Assembly (NCBI GenBank): GCA_002900995.3
Contig: CM035309.1
Location: 3,230,389-3,294,388 of the forward strand
From: Ganoderma boninense
Lineage: Eukaryota > Basidiomycota > Agaricomycetes > Polyporales > Polyporaceae
Direction: 5' to 3'
Length of the DNA stretch: 64,000 bases
Shown: piece after piece, positions 34,409-46,080 of the stretch
Layout of the letters: every line of letters begins with the position of its first letter
How positions within the stretch are numbered: the first letter of the stretch is position 1
The notes under the pieces: model-generated
Database searches by the model: none
Told to the model about the DNA's origin: nothing
Seen by the model: the letters and a program-made list of their open reading frames with translations, nothing else
Position numbers and translations under genes: made by a program

Positions 34409-36915
34409 ATGTCTTCCGGGACGAGCGGTACGACAGCAGCGGCAGCGGATTCGCTCACCAGCATTCCGCAAATTCCCGTGGAAAATACGATGGGGGCTTG
34501 GCTGGTGGGCTCGGTCGCGGCGTCACTCTTGTGAGTTATTCCTTCCACTGCTACTGTAGATTACGTATCGCCAACTCTCCTCCCCCCAACAGCCTCAACG
34601 GACTGCTGTTCCATCAAATGTACCAATACTTCCGCGAATACTCGAAGGATCGGATGCTCCTCAAGGTCTGGGTGCGTGCATCCCAGTGGGCATTCATGAC
34701 TGCACTGTCTCAAAGCTGACTGTTCTCGCGTTCCAAGGTCGTATCGACGGTGTGAGTTGATCCCTTTGAGCAGATCATCTACACGAGGCCTCACCGGGCT
34801 CTAGCGTCCTTGAAACGTTCATTTCGGCTTTGACTCTCCACTTTGCGTGCGTTTATTCTAAACTCATTTATGGGCATTCCCTGTTCTGACCAGCTCTCAG
34901 ATATTTCTACCTTGTCGAAAAGTACTGGGAACCGACGTATTTTCTTCTACAGAAGCCTGTCTGGTGAGTTTTCGTTTCACGCCCTTGCCGATTGACCCTG
35001 GTCTAAGCTCGCTTCGTAGGTCCTTCAGCGTAAGTACACGTACATGCATCCTCAAGATTGACGGCCATGCTCACCTTTGACCTTCGACTCTCTCCAGCTG
35101 CTGCCCTGCACAGCTGTGAGCTATCTCTCCATTAAGCTGGTACGACTGACCATTTACCGATCGCCCTCAATAGCCCATGGCAGCGCTGATATCACAAACG
35201 TTAGTCATCGGCCATCCTCGTCCATCTGTTTGCTCCTGACTGTCGGTGATTTGTATCCGCAGATTTTTCGTTCGGAGAGTATGGTTATGTAAGTACCCCA
35301 CTGTTCTCATCACCGTCTCACACTGACACACGTCCTATGCCGCAGTTGCGCCGAAGTTCAAGCTTTTAGTCGTCGTCGCGGTATGTCTGCTCTAGTACAA
35401 CCACCTGCACAGCCCGGAAGACTCATTGTCGAGACAGTTCATATTTAACGTGAGCAACGTAGGTAAGCACCTCCCCCGACGGTGCCTCGCTACAGCCTCC
35501 CGCTTGACTTCATTCCCACATTCCCCCCGTTGCAGCATTCTACGGAGGTGAGGATCAGCGCTTTTCTTTGCCTTGTCCCACCCATCTGACCCTCTTACCT
35601 CCTGTAGCCCTCGGAGCCAAGCTGTATGTCTTATCGCCCTGACACCCCTTCCCCATGTTTACCGTGCTCCTGCAGGTTCGAATGCGCCAATTTCACAGAG
35701 GGGCTCAAGTGGTCGGTGCGTAACACCGTAATTTCCCGTCTACAGACTCCGCGACAAGCTCACGCCCCCTCTTCGCGTTTTGCTCTCCAGTGGCTCGCCA
35801 GCGCCGGCTCGTCGATGCAGATGTCGGGCGACGTCATCCTCACGTTCACGCTGATCTACGTCCTCCGCAACAGCCGCACTGGGATGAAAGGGTACGCCGC
35901 TCACGCCTCAGTACTCACTTCTCGGCTCCAGGTCCTGCGCTAGGGCTGTGCACCACTGCTGACTGCCGAGGACGTTTGTCTTTTCGTTTTGTTGTCTAGA
36001 ACGGACTCTATGCTCGAGGTCCTGATAGCGTACGCCATTAGCACAGGTGAGCCCACATTAATGTTAATTCATGATGGATATATGCGCTCCTGCACATGCG
36101 CTTCCGGCCAGCGGCCCACAACCGTCGCTGTGCCGCTGTTGCCGCGACGTTGAGGCTGAGGCTGATCCTCTTGGGTGATAGGTGCTCTTAACAGGTAATG
36201 CCAGCTTTTCGCTCTGAGTGGTACTGTGTTCGCTCATGATATTACCCACGGACACCACAGTGTTGTCCACATTCTCAACGTCGCATTCGTGAGTTCTTCG
36301 GGGTACCTTCCTTTCTCCAGAACCTGATCGCGCGTTCTCTACAACAGTCTGTCGCAATGCCCAAGAATTTCATCTACACCGCGCTCTCGTGTATCCTCAC
36401 CAAGTGTACGTCCAGCTTCCTCTGGGGATCCCCAGCCGTCCCCCCGAGTCTGAATTTTCACGCTGTATTATCCCAGTGTATGCGAACACGTTCCTCGTAG
36501 CGTAAGTGTTCTTGCTCTTCACGTCCCATCCTGGGTGCTAGGCTGAGCACCAGCGTCAATTCTTGCCGTCATTTGCAGACTCAACACCCGGAACTCCCTC
36601 CACTCGAGCGTGGTCGAGGACGAGATGACGACCAACTTCCGCACGTTCTCGGCCGCAGTTCGTCCGCATACAACCTTGCCGGTAGGTTCGACCCCTTCCC
36701 CCCCCCCCACCTCCGAAGCCTCTCTATGCTATCCCATTAGATCCTAGATGCGTACTGATGAGGAACACCCGTCGTGCTGTCAGGCATTCTCTGTCCCGAC
36801 CGCGATCGAGCTGAAGGTGCACCAGGAGGTGACGACGGACTACGACGAGCTAGATGCGCATCGTCGTCATGAGACCAAGCGCGAGCGGACACCAAGTAAT
36901 GGCAGCATGACATAG
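34409..36915 (+). CDS. DUF6534-family multi-pass membrane protein
   Basis: Start ATG 34409 (M-S-S-G-T-S-G-T-T-A-A-A-A-D), stop TAG 36913-36915. I can splice about 18 exons, many tiny. Exon 1 ends at 34530; then come 34593-34671, 34738-34751 (14 nt), 34805-34846 and 34901-34963. Later exons give T-F-F-V-R-R-V-W-L, A-P-K-F-K-L-L-V-V-V-A, G-D-V-I-L-T-F-T-L-I-Y-V-L-R-N-S-R-T-G, D-S-M-L-E-V-L-I-A-Y-A-I-S-T-G, N-F-I-Y-T-A-L-S and L-Y-A-N-T-F-L-V-A-L-N-T-R. These are the ordered signatures of basidiomycete DUF6534 proteins: about seven membrane helices, a conserved S-R-T-G loop and an L-N-x-R end to the last helix. A polar cytoplasmic tail follows. Receptor or transporter function has not been established to my knowledge. 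One splice near 35,790 is ambiguous: the intron may end at CTCCAG before T-G-G. Confidence 0.78.
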
Positions 36916-37676
36916 ACCGTCGTTCGCGTTCGCAGCCCCCGGCCTGTCCACGCTGTGGCCCCCTCCTTCAAGTTCTCGCTCCACTCTCAGGCTACCCGCT
37001 GCCGCTAGACACACCCTCCTCCCTCCCGTTCCTTCTAATCCAATGCCCCTCTTTTCTCCGCCTGCCTTTCGCGCATCCACAACTACGTCTCACTGCCGCG
37101 AGTGCCAATATTCGACAAATATTGTGGCCTAGGGCTGACGTCGACAGTCCGTCGCCGCGCACAACTCGAACCCATGACGCGTCATCCAGCCCGGGTACAG
37201 CAACAGCATGTCACGTCGCATGCCGACGGATAGTCAGGGTATGTTTCGAGTGCAGGTTTTCTTCAGGGTTGGATCTGGCAGAGCATTACGGACTGTTCTC
37301 GTGTTCTCGTGCTGGATTTGTCAGCAGATGGCATTATTACTTTATTCTTTGAGTACACGTACAATAATGTTGCATCCAACTTGCAGCTCGGATTAATCCC
37401 AGTGGGCCGACTTGGCCAGCGATGGAGACCGACTAGTGACCAGTGACTTCTGAGGCCGTTCTCGGTCAGACTTGTTCAGCTCCACTATACAGTTCCGATG
37501 GGCCAAGGTGGCAGTCATACTCTTCGAGTCATGAATGATAGCAACATGCTCATTCCCACTCTCCACCTACACCTGCATAAACTGTACTATATATCACACA
37601 TACCGAATTCGTTCCATGTAGTTTTCCTTCCCTCTCCATCTCAGGCTTTTCCCCTCCGACGCGTCAACCCTCAGTT
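36916..37676. other. Intergenic, no gene recognised
   Basis: Short frames only, between the 3' end of the DUF6534 gene and the 3' end of copy 6. Confidence 0.4.
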
Positions 37677-38494
37677 TCAGTCACAAAACGTAATCGCCAC
37701 GTTCACCTGCCCGTGCACAGCAAGTCACTCAGCACGTATCCGCATACAATATACGCATGCAGCACACAATACGTACGTTGTCCGTCGTACACCAAATCGG
37801 GATGGGCTTCCCTGACGGAGGCCCTACGGAGAGTGGACAGGTGGCGCTGGTGCAGTCTTCGCCAGCCCCGTCGCAGCCGTTGTAGTATCCGAACCCCGTC
37901 GTCGCGCTGAACGCGTGGGGCGGAAACAGGTCGATGGCTAAGGACGACCCGGAGCCGGGGTCGCTGGGGTCCGAGTTCGCGAGCGAGATGTCGACGGTGG
38001 TGCAGTTCTCGCCGTTGAGGCCGCACGCGCCTGGCGAGGGATCCGGACGTGTGAGCGTGAGAGCGGCGCGGGGCATGGTTCATAGGGACACGTTACCTGT
38101 CTGCAGGTACCTATGCCGCATACAGTTGTGTTAAGGACAGGAGTGTGGAGGCGAATAGTGAAATATTGAAGGAGCACTCACGCTACTGCGTTGAGGGGGC
38201 CATTGACGGTGACGTCTGCCCCAGTGGACAGAATGGTGCCATTAGACACGAGGGTGGGCTGAAGAAAAGATCTCCAACTCAGTTCGCAGGTTCCGTCGGA
38301 GCGTGCAGTCCTAGTCTTACTGTTCCGAATCCACACCTGTATCAAGCACTCGAGTTAGCATTGCGGTGCATTGATGTTCCTGCATCATCTTTGACCCACC
38401 GGTTGTCGAAATGGATTGTGTGGGTCTCCCCTCTGGCAGAGAGTATTAGCCCCGCGAGTGTCGCGAGAGACATCATCAGTGACTTCGTGTGCAT
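37677..38494 (-). CDS. Secreted thaumatin-like 'glycopeptide' gene, copy 6 (divergent)
   Basis: ATG at 38494, TGA at 37677-37679. The signal peptide H-T-K-S-L-M-M-S-L-A-T-L-A-G is followed by E-T-H-T-I-H-F-D-N-R. Exon 2 is C-G-F-G-T and exon 4 Y-L-Q-T-G. Exon 5 differs strongly from the family norm (C-G-L-N-G-E-N-C, a two-residue-longer D-P-S-D-P-G-S-G loop, and I-D-L-F-P-P-H). Exon 6 keeps Y-Y-N-G-C-D-G-A-G-E-D-C but then reads C-P-L-S-V-G-P-P and I-W-C. The last exon is V-N-V-A-I-T-F-C-D. Eight cysteines are kept. It stands alone about 650 bp from the next copy and may be an older lineage. Confidence 0.78.
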
Positions 38495-39150
38495 GGCGGA
38501 TGTGGTGGAGCCTGGTGTGATGGGCACTGGTAGTAGAAGGACGAACGCGGCACCTTCTACACGTACCGACGAGAGAATGACTCTTTAAATGCGTTTGCAC
38601 GAGGGGACAGCGACCAAGGTTAGACCACCGGCACGGGGTGAGCCTGTGCGCTGAGGGCCCTGAGTAACCCCGGAACTGAAAGAACTACGTACGATCGACC
38701 ACGGACGCGGCGGCGCCCGGAGACGGCGATCGGAGGCCTAGGCGTTAAGCCATCGTGCTGCCTGGCGCTGGATTGTCTTCTCGAGCACACCTACTGGCCA
38801 TCTGAGGTTCGCGGTACCACATGCCGCCGGATTGGCAGATTGAAGCTAGTGCTGTGCGTCTCCAGCTCCCTCTCGACCCATTCTCGCACATCCCCCCTCC
38901 AGGTCTGGAGCCGCGCGGCAATCTGACCCTGTCGCCGAAGGCAGTGCTCTTGGGACGATGCTAGCGTAGCACCAGCCGGCGAAGTCTGAGAGGCCTATCC
39001 ACTGTCGGAGCTAACGTTTTCCTCTTTCAGGACGACCGTTCGTGGCCCTATGTGAACAAAACCGCTTGCGGTGAGTACAGCACTCTACATAAGTCAACAT
39101 GCTGCTTCTCCGACTTCCGCCACCTTCACCCGAGTCGGGGCTCCTGGAAT
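38495..39150. other. Intergenic with a block shared with 41.2 kb
   Basis: GGCGATCGGAGGCC and CCACATGCCGCCGGATTGGC (about 38,727-38,846) recur as diverged copies at about 41,175-41,312. No gene was recognised. Confidence 0.5.
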
Positions 39151-40042
39151 TCACGCCTCGTCGCAGAACGTAACGACCAAGTTCACCTGCAGAAAAAAAA
39201 CCATGAGCATATACCATGAACGACCCACGCCCATTCAACGCGACGCATATCCTTCTACTCACATTATCCGCTAGGCAAGGCACAGGCTGAGGAAACTGGC
39301 CACCAGTGTTGTGAGAAGCTGCGGGGCACTCTGGGTTGTCGCAGTCCGCACCGTCGCCGTCACACCCGTTGTAGTACCTACATGCGCCCCCAACCCCCCG
39401 GTCAGTGAACCTCATTCTCATGCAACCGATGGATAAACGAGGACGGAAACTCACCCGAAGCCCGTCGTGACGCTGAACGCATGCGGTGGGATGAGGCTGA
39501 TATCAGACGATGTGAGGGAGCCGGGCGAAGTCGGGTTCACGAGCGTCGTCTCGACGATCGTGCAGTTTTCACCGTTGAACCCGCAGCTCCCTGAGTATGA
39601 TGGAAAAATGGCAGCAAGTTGAGTATCTAGCACACATCCATCTGGTTTTGGCGGGAGGACGAACCTGTCTGCAAATAACTACGCCGGGTATCAGCAGATG
39701 AGGCGCTCGGTAGAGACAAGAAGACTTTACACGATGGCTTCAATGAGAGGGCCGGTGGAAGTGAAGTCGGCCCCGGTTGAGAGTACGATAGGGCCTTGGA
39801 TGAGAGTTGGCTTGAGTTGGGGGAAGGGGATTAGCAACGTCCCCATACATGCGAATACCGTGTTGATACTCACAGTCCCGAAGCCGCAGCTGTCGCAGAA
39901 GGAGGCAAATCAGCGGGTATAACTATGGTCAAAGGGAGGACGTTGCTTGCCGGTTGTCGAAGTGAACGGTGTGCGATTCTCCCACGACGGTGCGAGCAAG
40001 AGCAGCGAGCACGACAGCGACGGGGACGAGAGGGAAGTGCAT
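39151..40042 (-). CDS. Secreted thaumatin-like 'glycopeptide' gene, copy 7
   Basis: ATG at 40042, TGA at 39151-39153. Signal peptide H-F-P-L-V-P-V-A-V-V-L; exon 2 C-G-F-G-T; exon 3 ends L-I-E-A-I followed by V instead of A; exon 5 C-G-F-N-G-E-N-C with S-L-T-S-S-D-I-S; exon 6 Y-Y-N-G-C-D-G-D-G-A-D-C; exon 7 V-N-L-V-V-T-F-C-D-E-A. The extended F-C-D-E end and an exon 6 with an A-A-S-H or A-A-A-H segment are shared only with copies 1 and 13. It is therefore the third version of that lineage, again followed by F-box-related sequence and a copy-2-like gene. Splice signals look intact; exon 3 uses an AAG acceptor. Confidence 0.8.
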
Positions 40043-41025
40043 GTTCGGTGAAAGTGAAGGGCCAAGTGATTCCTCGGGGGATGTTCAAAGAGGGTTTATT
40101 GAGCCGTGTAGAGGGGTTATTAACGGTAAATTAGGATAAGTTGATTTTTGCCGTCTAGCTGCGGGACGGAAGCAGTCGATCATACAGCAAGACGGCCAGA
40201 AGACATTGAGCGTTCGGCAAGACAGAATTGGCGCGACGGTCCCTGTTGGCCGAGTACTCGGACCGCCCTCTAGTATTGAGTCGAATCATGCACATACAAC
40301 TGTACGAGTGCGCTGCGCCAAAGCTGCCGAGTATCACGGGGCAGCACTCACTTAACGAACATTCTGTTCCGATGAATTGCAGAGAAAATAAGATTAATAT
40401 TGAGGTTAAATGTGCCAAGACTTTGAGAAGAGTGCGCACCTAAGAACATCCATCCTTCTTCAACCCCTGGACATCGAGACCCAAGTCGCAAGTGCGGGTT
40501 CCGCCGGTTCGAAGAGGCGTCATCCATGGCATCAACGCCCAAGAGTCACCGGGAAGGAGAAGAATCTGAAGGGCCATGGATGGATGGACGGTACTGGCAG
40601 CATGAGAGCTGTCGAAAGCTATACATGAGGACTCAGAGGAGAGTCGAGTGAACTTGGCGACGGCGAGCAGTCATGCAATATTTTTGGGCGCTCAATGACG
40701 TGACTCTGCGGTATTTTCCGAGCGCCCTCAGGCTCCTCGAACTCCGGTTCGTCCGACTGTGTACTCTGTCTCGCCCTCGGCGTCGTTTTCCTCTCCTAAA
40801 TACTGACACAGCTTCGTGCATACATCGCTTGCCATTTCTGTGAGTTGTATATATGAGAGGATAGGCTAAGGATGACACCGTTATTTTTATCGAATATTCG
40901 TATTTTGAGAAACATATACAGGACTCGGAGATGAGAGTATTTCTGCCGTGAGTCGTTGTCTTACTCGGATTCTTTCACGCTAACTTACAATATGGGTCTT
41001 CGGCATTCATACAAGTAGCTGGGAA

Positions 41026-41130
41026 GGTAAATAACCACTCCGCAGACGAGGATTTGCGCGCCAAATTGCAACTCGAACCCAACCACGTCAACCATGCTTG
41101 TTCATTGCCGCTCAACGCCTAGACAGACAA
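41026..41130 (+). pseudogene. Shred of the region upstream of the F-box gene
   Basis: GGGAAGG, CCGCAGACGAGGAT and CACGTC...GCTTGTTC align with 3,770-3,880 of segment A and the same part of segment B. Nothing of the F-box coding exons follows. It occupies the expected position between copies 7 and 8. Elsewhere in 40,043-41,677 no gene was recognised; the minus frame near 41,150-41,300 has protein-like composition but no match. Confidence 0.6.
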
Positions 41131-41677
41131 CATACCTTACATTTTACATTCCAACACGGACGGGTCTGTTGGCGATGGCGATCGGGGCCCCAGGCGTCAG
41201 GCTGCCCAAGTCGGCGGCGTCGGTATGAGGAGGGAAGTCTTCTTCCTCAACGATGATGGCTGCTAGCCGTGTGAGCCGAGGGCCACATGCCGCCGAATTG
41301 GCAGATTGAAGCCCGTGTCGTATTATTGGCGCGGTGGCACCCTCTCGGCTTGTCCTCGTGCGTACTACGTCCTGAACCGGTGTCGAAGTCAGTCGGACAT
41401 CCAGACACCAGCGTGAGCTATATATTCGCTGACCCAATCGCAAGCTGAGAAACCGTAACCGTGATGGAACAGAATGCTTAAATTGAAGGGCCCAAGTGAC
41501 CAACTTTGCTTGTATTCGTGTGCGTCACCGTCCCGAGCTCCAAGAAAGCATCCCGCATTCATAGTCCTACATGATCGCGATCGAGATCGTCTGCCGTCTG
41601 CTGAAAGCGCTGCATCTCGCCGCCAAAACGCCTTCTCTCCTCATACGTCTCGCAACGCCTCTCGATTCTCCTCCGTT

Positions 41678-42548
41678 TCAGTCGCAGAACGTGATCGCCA
41701 AGTCCACCTGCAACGTGTGGCGCGGAAAGCGTCAGAACATAATGTTACCTGAGCAGCCTGACGCAACCTGGATCTCGAGGCACCGGCGCGACGGGACTTA
41801 CGTTGTCGACCTGGCACGCGACCTGGACAAACGTGTCGTTCGGCTGGTGGAAGGCCGTAGGGCAGTTCTCGTTGGTGCAGTCGGCCCCCGCGCCGTCACA
41901 GCCGTTAAAGTACCTGCATATAACCACTCGTCAGCCCGGCGCCGTCGGTACAGGACAGCGGGATTGGACAGACCCAAAGCCGGACGTGACGCTGAACGTG
42001 TGCGGGGGGATGAGGCTGATGTCGGTCGAGGAGCCCGACCCGGGCGAGGTCGGGTTCACGAGCGTCGTCTCGATGAGCGTGCAGCCCTCCCCGTTGAAGC
42101 CGCAGCTTCCTGGGCGTCGGGTCAGCGATGCTGGGGGTTCCCCCTTCAAGTCTGTATTGTATCGGCAACAACGTACCCGTCTGCAAATAACTGCGGGCGT
42201 CCCCAGTTACTACTGAAGTGCTTGTTGCAGAATAGAGGGCAACAGTACGTACGCGATTGCGGAGATTAGCGGGCCGTTCGACGTGTAGTCTCCTCCAGTT
42301 GAGAGGACGTTTGGGCCTTGGATGAGAGTGGGCTGCGCAAGTTGTGAGAACGGGCGTGCGTCGGAGAGCTATTTCTTGACTTACAGTCCCGAAGCCGCAG
42401 CTATCATGCCCAGCAACGGTTAGCTTTGACATGCAAGAGACAGAAACGCTGTTCACCGATTGTTAAAGTGCACTGTGTGCGACTCGCCGATGACAGAGGA
42501 CACGAGAGCGGCGAGAACGACGGTAGTAGTGGCAAGAGAGATCTGCAT
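41678..42548 (-). CDS. Secreted thaumatin-like 'glycopeptide' gene, copy 8
   Basis: ATG at 42548, TGA at 41678-41680. Signal peptide Q-I-S-L-A-T-T-T-V-V-L; exon 1 ends H-F-N-N-R; exon 2 C-G-F-G-T; exon 3 with G-P-N-V-L-S-T-G-G-D-Y-T-S-N as in copy 2; exon 5 C-G-F-N-G-E-G-C; exon 6 Y-F-N-G-C-D-G-A-G-A-D-C; exon 7 V-D-L-A-I-T-F-C-D. It is closest to copies 2 and 14, judged by exon 3, the V-D-L start of exon 7 and the full promoter set: a TATA-like ATATTTAAC at 42637-42645, the GAGCTGGCTCGATGCC block at about 42,599-42,614 and the distal block at about 42,731-42,775. Confidence 0.83.
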
Positions 42549-44027
42549 TGCCGGTCCAAGGGCAGGGAGGAACTTTACTAAGGAGGTAGGGGGGTATCGA
42601 GCTGGCTCGATGCCCTTCCCAGCGGTGGAGTGCGGCATATTTAACTTCAGCCTGATACCACCAGGAAGGAAACAATGCGCTCTAGAAAGGCGGCAAGTCA
42701 CCTACGACCATTCGATACCACGACGTCGGCGTGATGATCATTCTTGCATGCGATGGCCGAGCACCCAGATCAGAGCCTGCATTTGGACGCCTGCCGTACT
42801 CATGACTCCACGGTTCACGCGCTGGTGGGACAGTCCAGGCCTATTTCTCGCAGCATAACTGCAGGTTCCAGAGCTCTGCCCTATACTGTATGTTGTCGCC
42901 AGAATAAAGCGCAGCACGAATGGTCCATAGCGGTGGTTTGGACTTTACTTGCATTAATCGAGAGAGAGGGCGCCAAACTACAGAGTAGACATATCACGGG
43001 CGCGGCTAGGACGCAAGAGTGATGGCCAAGTCGCTCGTTTCTAGCTGAATATGGCCGGGGGCTGCAGACGCCTAAACGTACATAATGCCGTCAGTCATGT
43101 CTGCAAGGCTGCTACCACCCCACCTCTTGACCTCCGAGTCGTTCATCAAACGTGCGACACACCGTCTAATTTTATGTGTTTCCAGCCGCCCGGGCATCAC
43201 AAGGCATTCTCTGCAGGGACAAGAAGATACCCCAGAACTTCCGGAGGAGAGCACTCGCCGTCACGTCCACGTCTGGAAGCACGTTCCTAGGACCTTTGGT
43301 CAATCAGTGAACAGCGAAGACTTTTCGAGCCAGTGGCACCCGCTACGGGCGGCCACGAAAGACAGCAGCACCATGTGCGACGTACAGTTGATCAGACATA
43401 TAAAATGTACATGGAAGGATGTCGCGCGCCCCGCTGCTGTTCAAGCAAGTACGTCATCGCATGCATCCAAACTGCAAGTGCCACTGCTATAGATGACGAC
43501 TGCTCGCGTACGGCTGTGCGCTTGCAAAACCACCCCATGACTGAGAACCGCATGGAAGCCACTCACTTTAACAGGCTGTTCATCAGTGGAGACGGAGTGG
43601 AAGCTTGAAAGGGAAAGGGGGGATAAAGAGAACGCCGACGCTCCCTCTGCGCACGGTCCAGCAATCAGAGCGTTCTTCAAGACCAGTGTCTGAATCGAGG
43701 TTTACCAGGTTCGGAGTCTTGATTTGTCGGTACCCATGGATGAAGAGGAAGCAACAAGCAGAGAGAGGGAAGTCAGAAGATCCATGGTGTATATCAGCAG
43801 CATCGTCGTCGTCGCAGTAGCAGAGAAAGGAGACTGGTTTGCTGACCTCGGCTCGCCGGTATCATCCGAGCGCCGTTTAGGCGCTGTACAAGGGGCCACA
43901 AGTTCGAATCCATTCCAGTCCACTCGATTTTCTCTCATAACTAGGCTCTCCGACGAAGCAACGCCTACATAACGGTACACGTTGAAGAGAAAATTGTAGT
44001 GCATATCCTGACTCTATATTATACATC
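42549..44027. other. Intergenic, no gene recognised
   Basis: Beyond the copy 8 promoter this holds only unassigned frames, the longest on the plus strand at 43,085-43,492. A tRNA-like string at 43,832-43,920 was examined and rejected. Confidence 0.4.
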
Positions 44028-44853
44028 TCAAAGTAAGGAGCAGAACGTGATGACAAGGTTGACCTGCGTGCGGAGAAAACGTCAGTTGATCAACACAACA
44101 CCCTTCATCGGGAGACTCACGTCGTCCTCTTGGCACGAGACAGGACTGCTCGCCGCGGCGCAGTTCGGGCTGAGGCAGTTAGCCCCAGCGCCGTCACATC
44201 CATTGAAGTAACTGAGTTGGAACATCCTCCCAGTCAGCGATCCGTCGACCGCATGAGATGGTCAAGTCGAGTGAAACATAAGCACTGACCGGAAGCCGGT
44301 GGGGACGCTGAACTTGTGCGGCGGGCTGACGTTGAGGTCCGTCAGAGAGCCCGCATTGCCGGGGGCAAAGTTCAAGAGCGTTGTCTCGAGGAGCGTGCAG
44401 TTTTCCCCGTTGAAGTTGCAGTTTCCTGCAGAGACGTCAGCCAGATAGTCGGGGCTTGAATACCCCAGTGCAGTTCAGCCCTCGGAACATACCCGTCTGC
44501 AAATAGCTGCAGGACTTGTCAGTGCACGGAGCAGAATACCATGTGAGCGGAACGCACGCGATGACGGAGACGAGCGGTCCATCGGAGTGGTATTCCAGTC
44601 CTCTGGAGAGGATGTTGTTCCCCTGGATGAGAAGAGGCTGCAATACAATCGTGGATAAGTATGCTCAGGCCTCGTCGGGTTGCACATACAGTTCCAAAGC
44701 CGCAGCTACACCAGTTGATGAATGAGTATATGGTCATTGACGAAGAAATGAGGCTACCCACAAGTTTTCGAAGGCGACAGTGTGCGTCTCGCCGAAAGCG
44801 GTGCCCATGAGAGCAGCGAGTGCAATAACAGGGGATGAGCGTGCGAGCTGCAT
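44028..44853 (-). CDS. Secreted thaumatin-like 'glycopeptide' gene, copy 9 (divergent group)
   Basis: ATG at 44853, TGA at 44028-44030. Signal peptide Q-L-A-R-S-S-P-V-I-A-L; exon 1 ends V-A-F-E-N-L rather than H-F-D-N-R. Exon 3 reads P-L-L-I-Q-G-N-N-I-L-S-R-G with S-V-I-A; exon 5 has C-N-F-N-G-E-N-C. Exon 6 is shorter than usual (Y-F-N-G-C-D-G-A-G-A-N-C then C-A-A-A-S-S-P-V-S-C), and the C-terminus is V-I-T-F-C-S-L-L. F-E-N-L, L-L-I-Q-G and the short exon 6 are shared with copy 11. The cysteine set is complete. A TATA-like TTTATTTAA lies at about 44,938-44,946. Confidence 0.78.
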
Positions 44854-45017
44854 GAAGACTGGGGAATGTGAAGGGGCGGAGGATTCCAGAGATGTCGAAG
44901 CGAGTCGATGGCCTCCCAAGCGGCCCCAGTGTGCTCTTTATTTAATCCTTTGTGCTGCCCTCCTGGAACACAGGTCGGAAAATGCGAGAATAGTGGAACT
45001 TTTTCGGTGTTAGTGTG

Positions 45018-45678
45018 TCACGAATCTATCGTTTGAATCAAGGCACTCGCCTTCATCAATCGGAGCCTTGAGTCTTGCAAGACGACCTGGATGGCCGAAA
45101 TCTGCGGCATTTCCGACTGCATTCGTAAGACTTTTCGCGCCACAGTACCTGTGTGTCGAATTTCAGGTACTGATGCATGTACCCCCAATGTGCGACCTAT
45201 GTCATACTTCCCCTGAGGCAAAATTCCCGGAGCCGAAGTAGCAGGAATGTAGCGTGCTCACACTTGTGTCGACCGGCTGGCTTTGAGCCCGACGGACTAA
45301 CTAGTACCGCGAAATGTATTTAAAAATGCTTACTTACCTGAAGGACGTGCGCGATGAACGATGTGAAGTCGAGTTGGTACCTGAGCTTGGTGAGGGCCAC
45401 TCTGCGACCTTGACAATGACCTGGAAGCCTGCGATCACCTAACTACTGTTGCAGAGCCGAGCAGAGTTGGAAGGGACTTTGAACGGTACGAGACTTTCTC
45501 GACGTTCTTGCACGACTTGATCAAAGGCGACAGCGGCGCGACACCATGCCCCTGAAACTTGGAAGTCCAGGCACACCACCCTAGTCCGAGACGCCAGCGG
45601 GGTCAAGATGAACGAAATTAAAAAAACGTTCTCAGAGTTCTCGATGAAAAACTCACGATGAGTGCGCTCGCGGAGCAT
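45018..45678 (-). CDS. Unassigned minus-strand gene candidate
   Basis: Possible exons: a start M-L-R-E-R-T-H at 45678 followed by a GTGAGT donor; a middle exon ending R-Y-Q-L-D-F-T-S-F-I-A-H-V-L-Q at about 45,341 before GTAAGT; and a last exon G-K-Y-D-I-G-R-T-L-G-V-H... ending at TGA 45018. Frames and splice signals suggest a coding gene, but joining is uncertain and I recognise no family. Sequence from 45,679 to 46,080 gave nothing further. Confidence 0.3.
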
Positions 45679-46080
45679 GGTGAAGGGCAGAGATTTGCCC
45701 TGAGCATTCGACGATCCTGCGAGCGCCGGACCTCGTCTTCGTGTTCAAGATCACACCAACTGACCCGTTCACATACGTCATCAAATTGGCAGATCGAGGC
45801 GGCTCCCGCGCCCCTCGTGTCATTCAGTCTTGTACACCAACAAGTTCGGGAGCGACATCGAAATCCAGAGAGCCACAGGCACGACCTGGGAGTTCTGAAG
45901 GGTCAAATGAGCGCCGCTGCTACCCGTTGACGTCCGTGCATCGTGGTCGCTCCATACGAGAGGAAGCGAAGTACCTAAGTGAAGTGTTACAGGGTCACGA
46001 TTTTCGGCCGCATACATGACATGACGTATGCCACTGTGTGCGCATCGCCCAGCACCCCCCCCCCCGCCCCCCAATCCTAC

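Noticed and set aside
43832..43920. tRNA-like string with GACTGG...CCAGTC ends, a GCGCC/GGCGC hairpin and GTTCGAATCC
   Set aside because: The T-arm does not pair, the A-box does not fit and position 33 of the anticodon loop is not T; at most a decayed tRNA-derived fragment.
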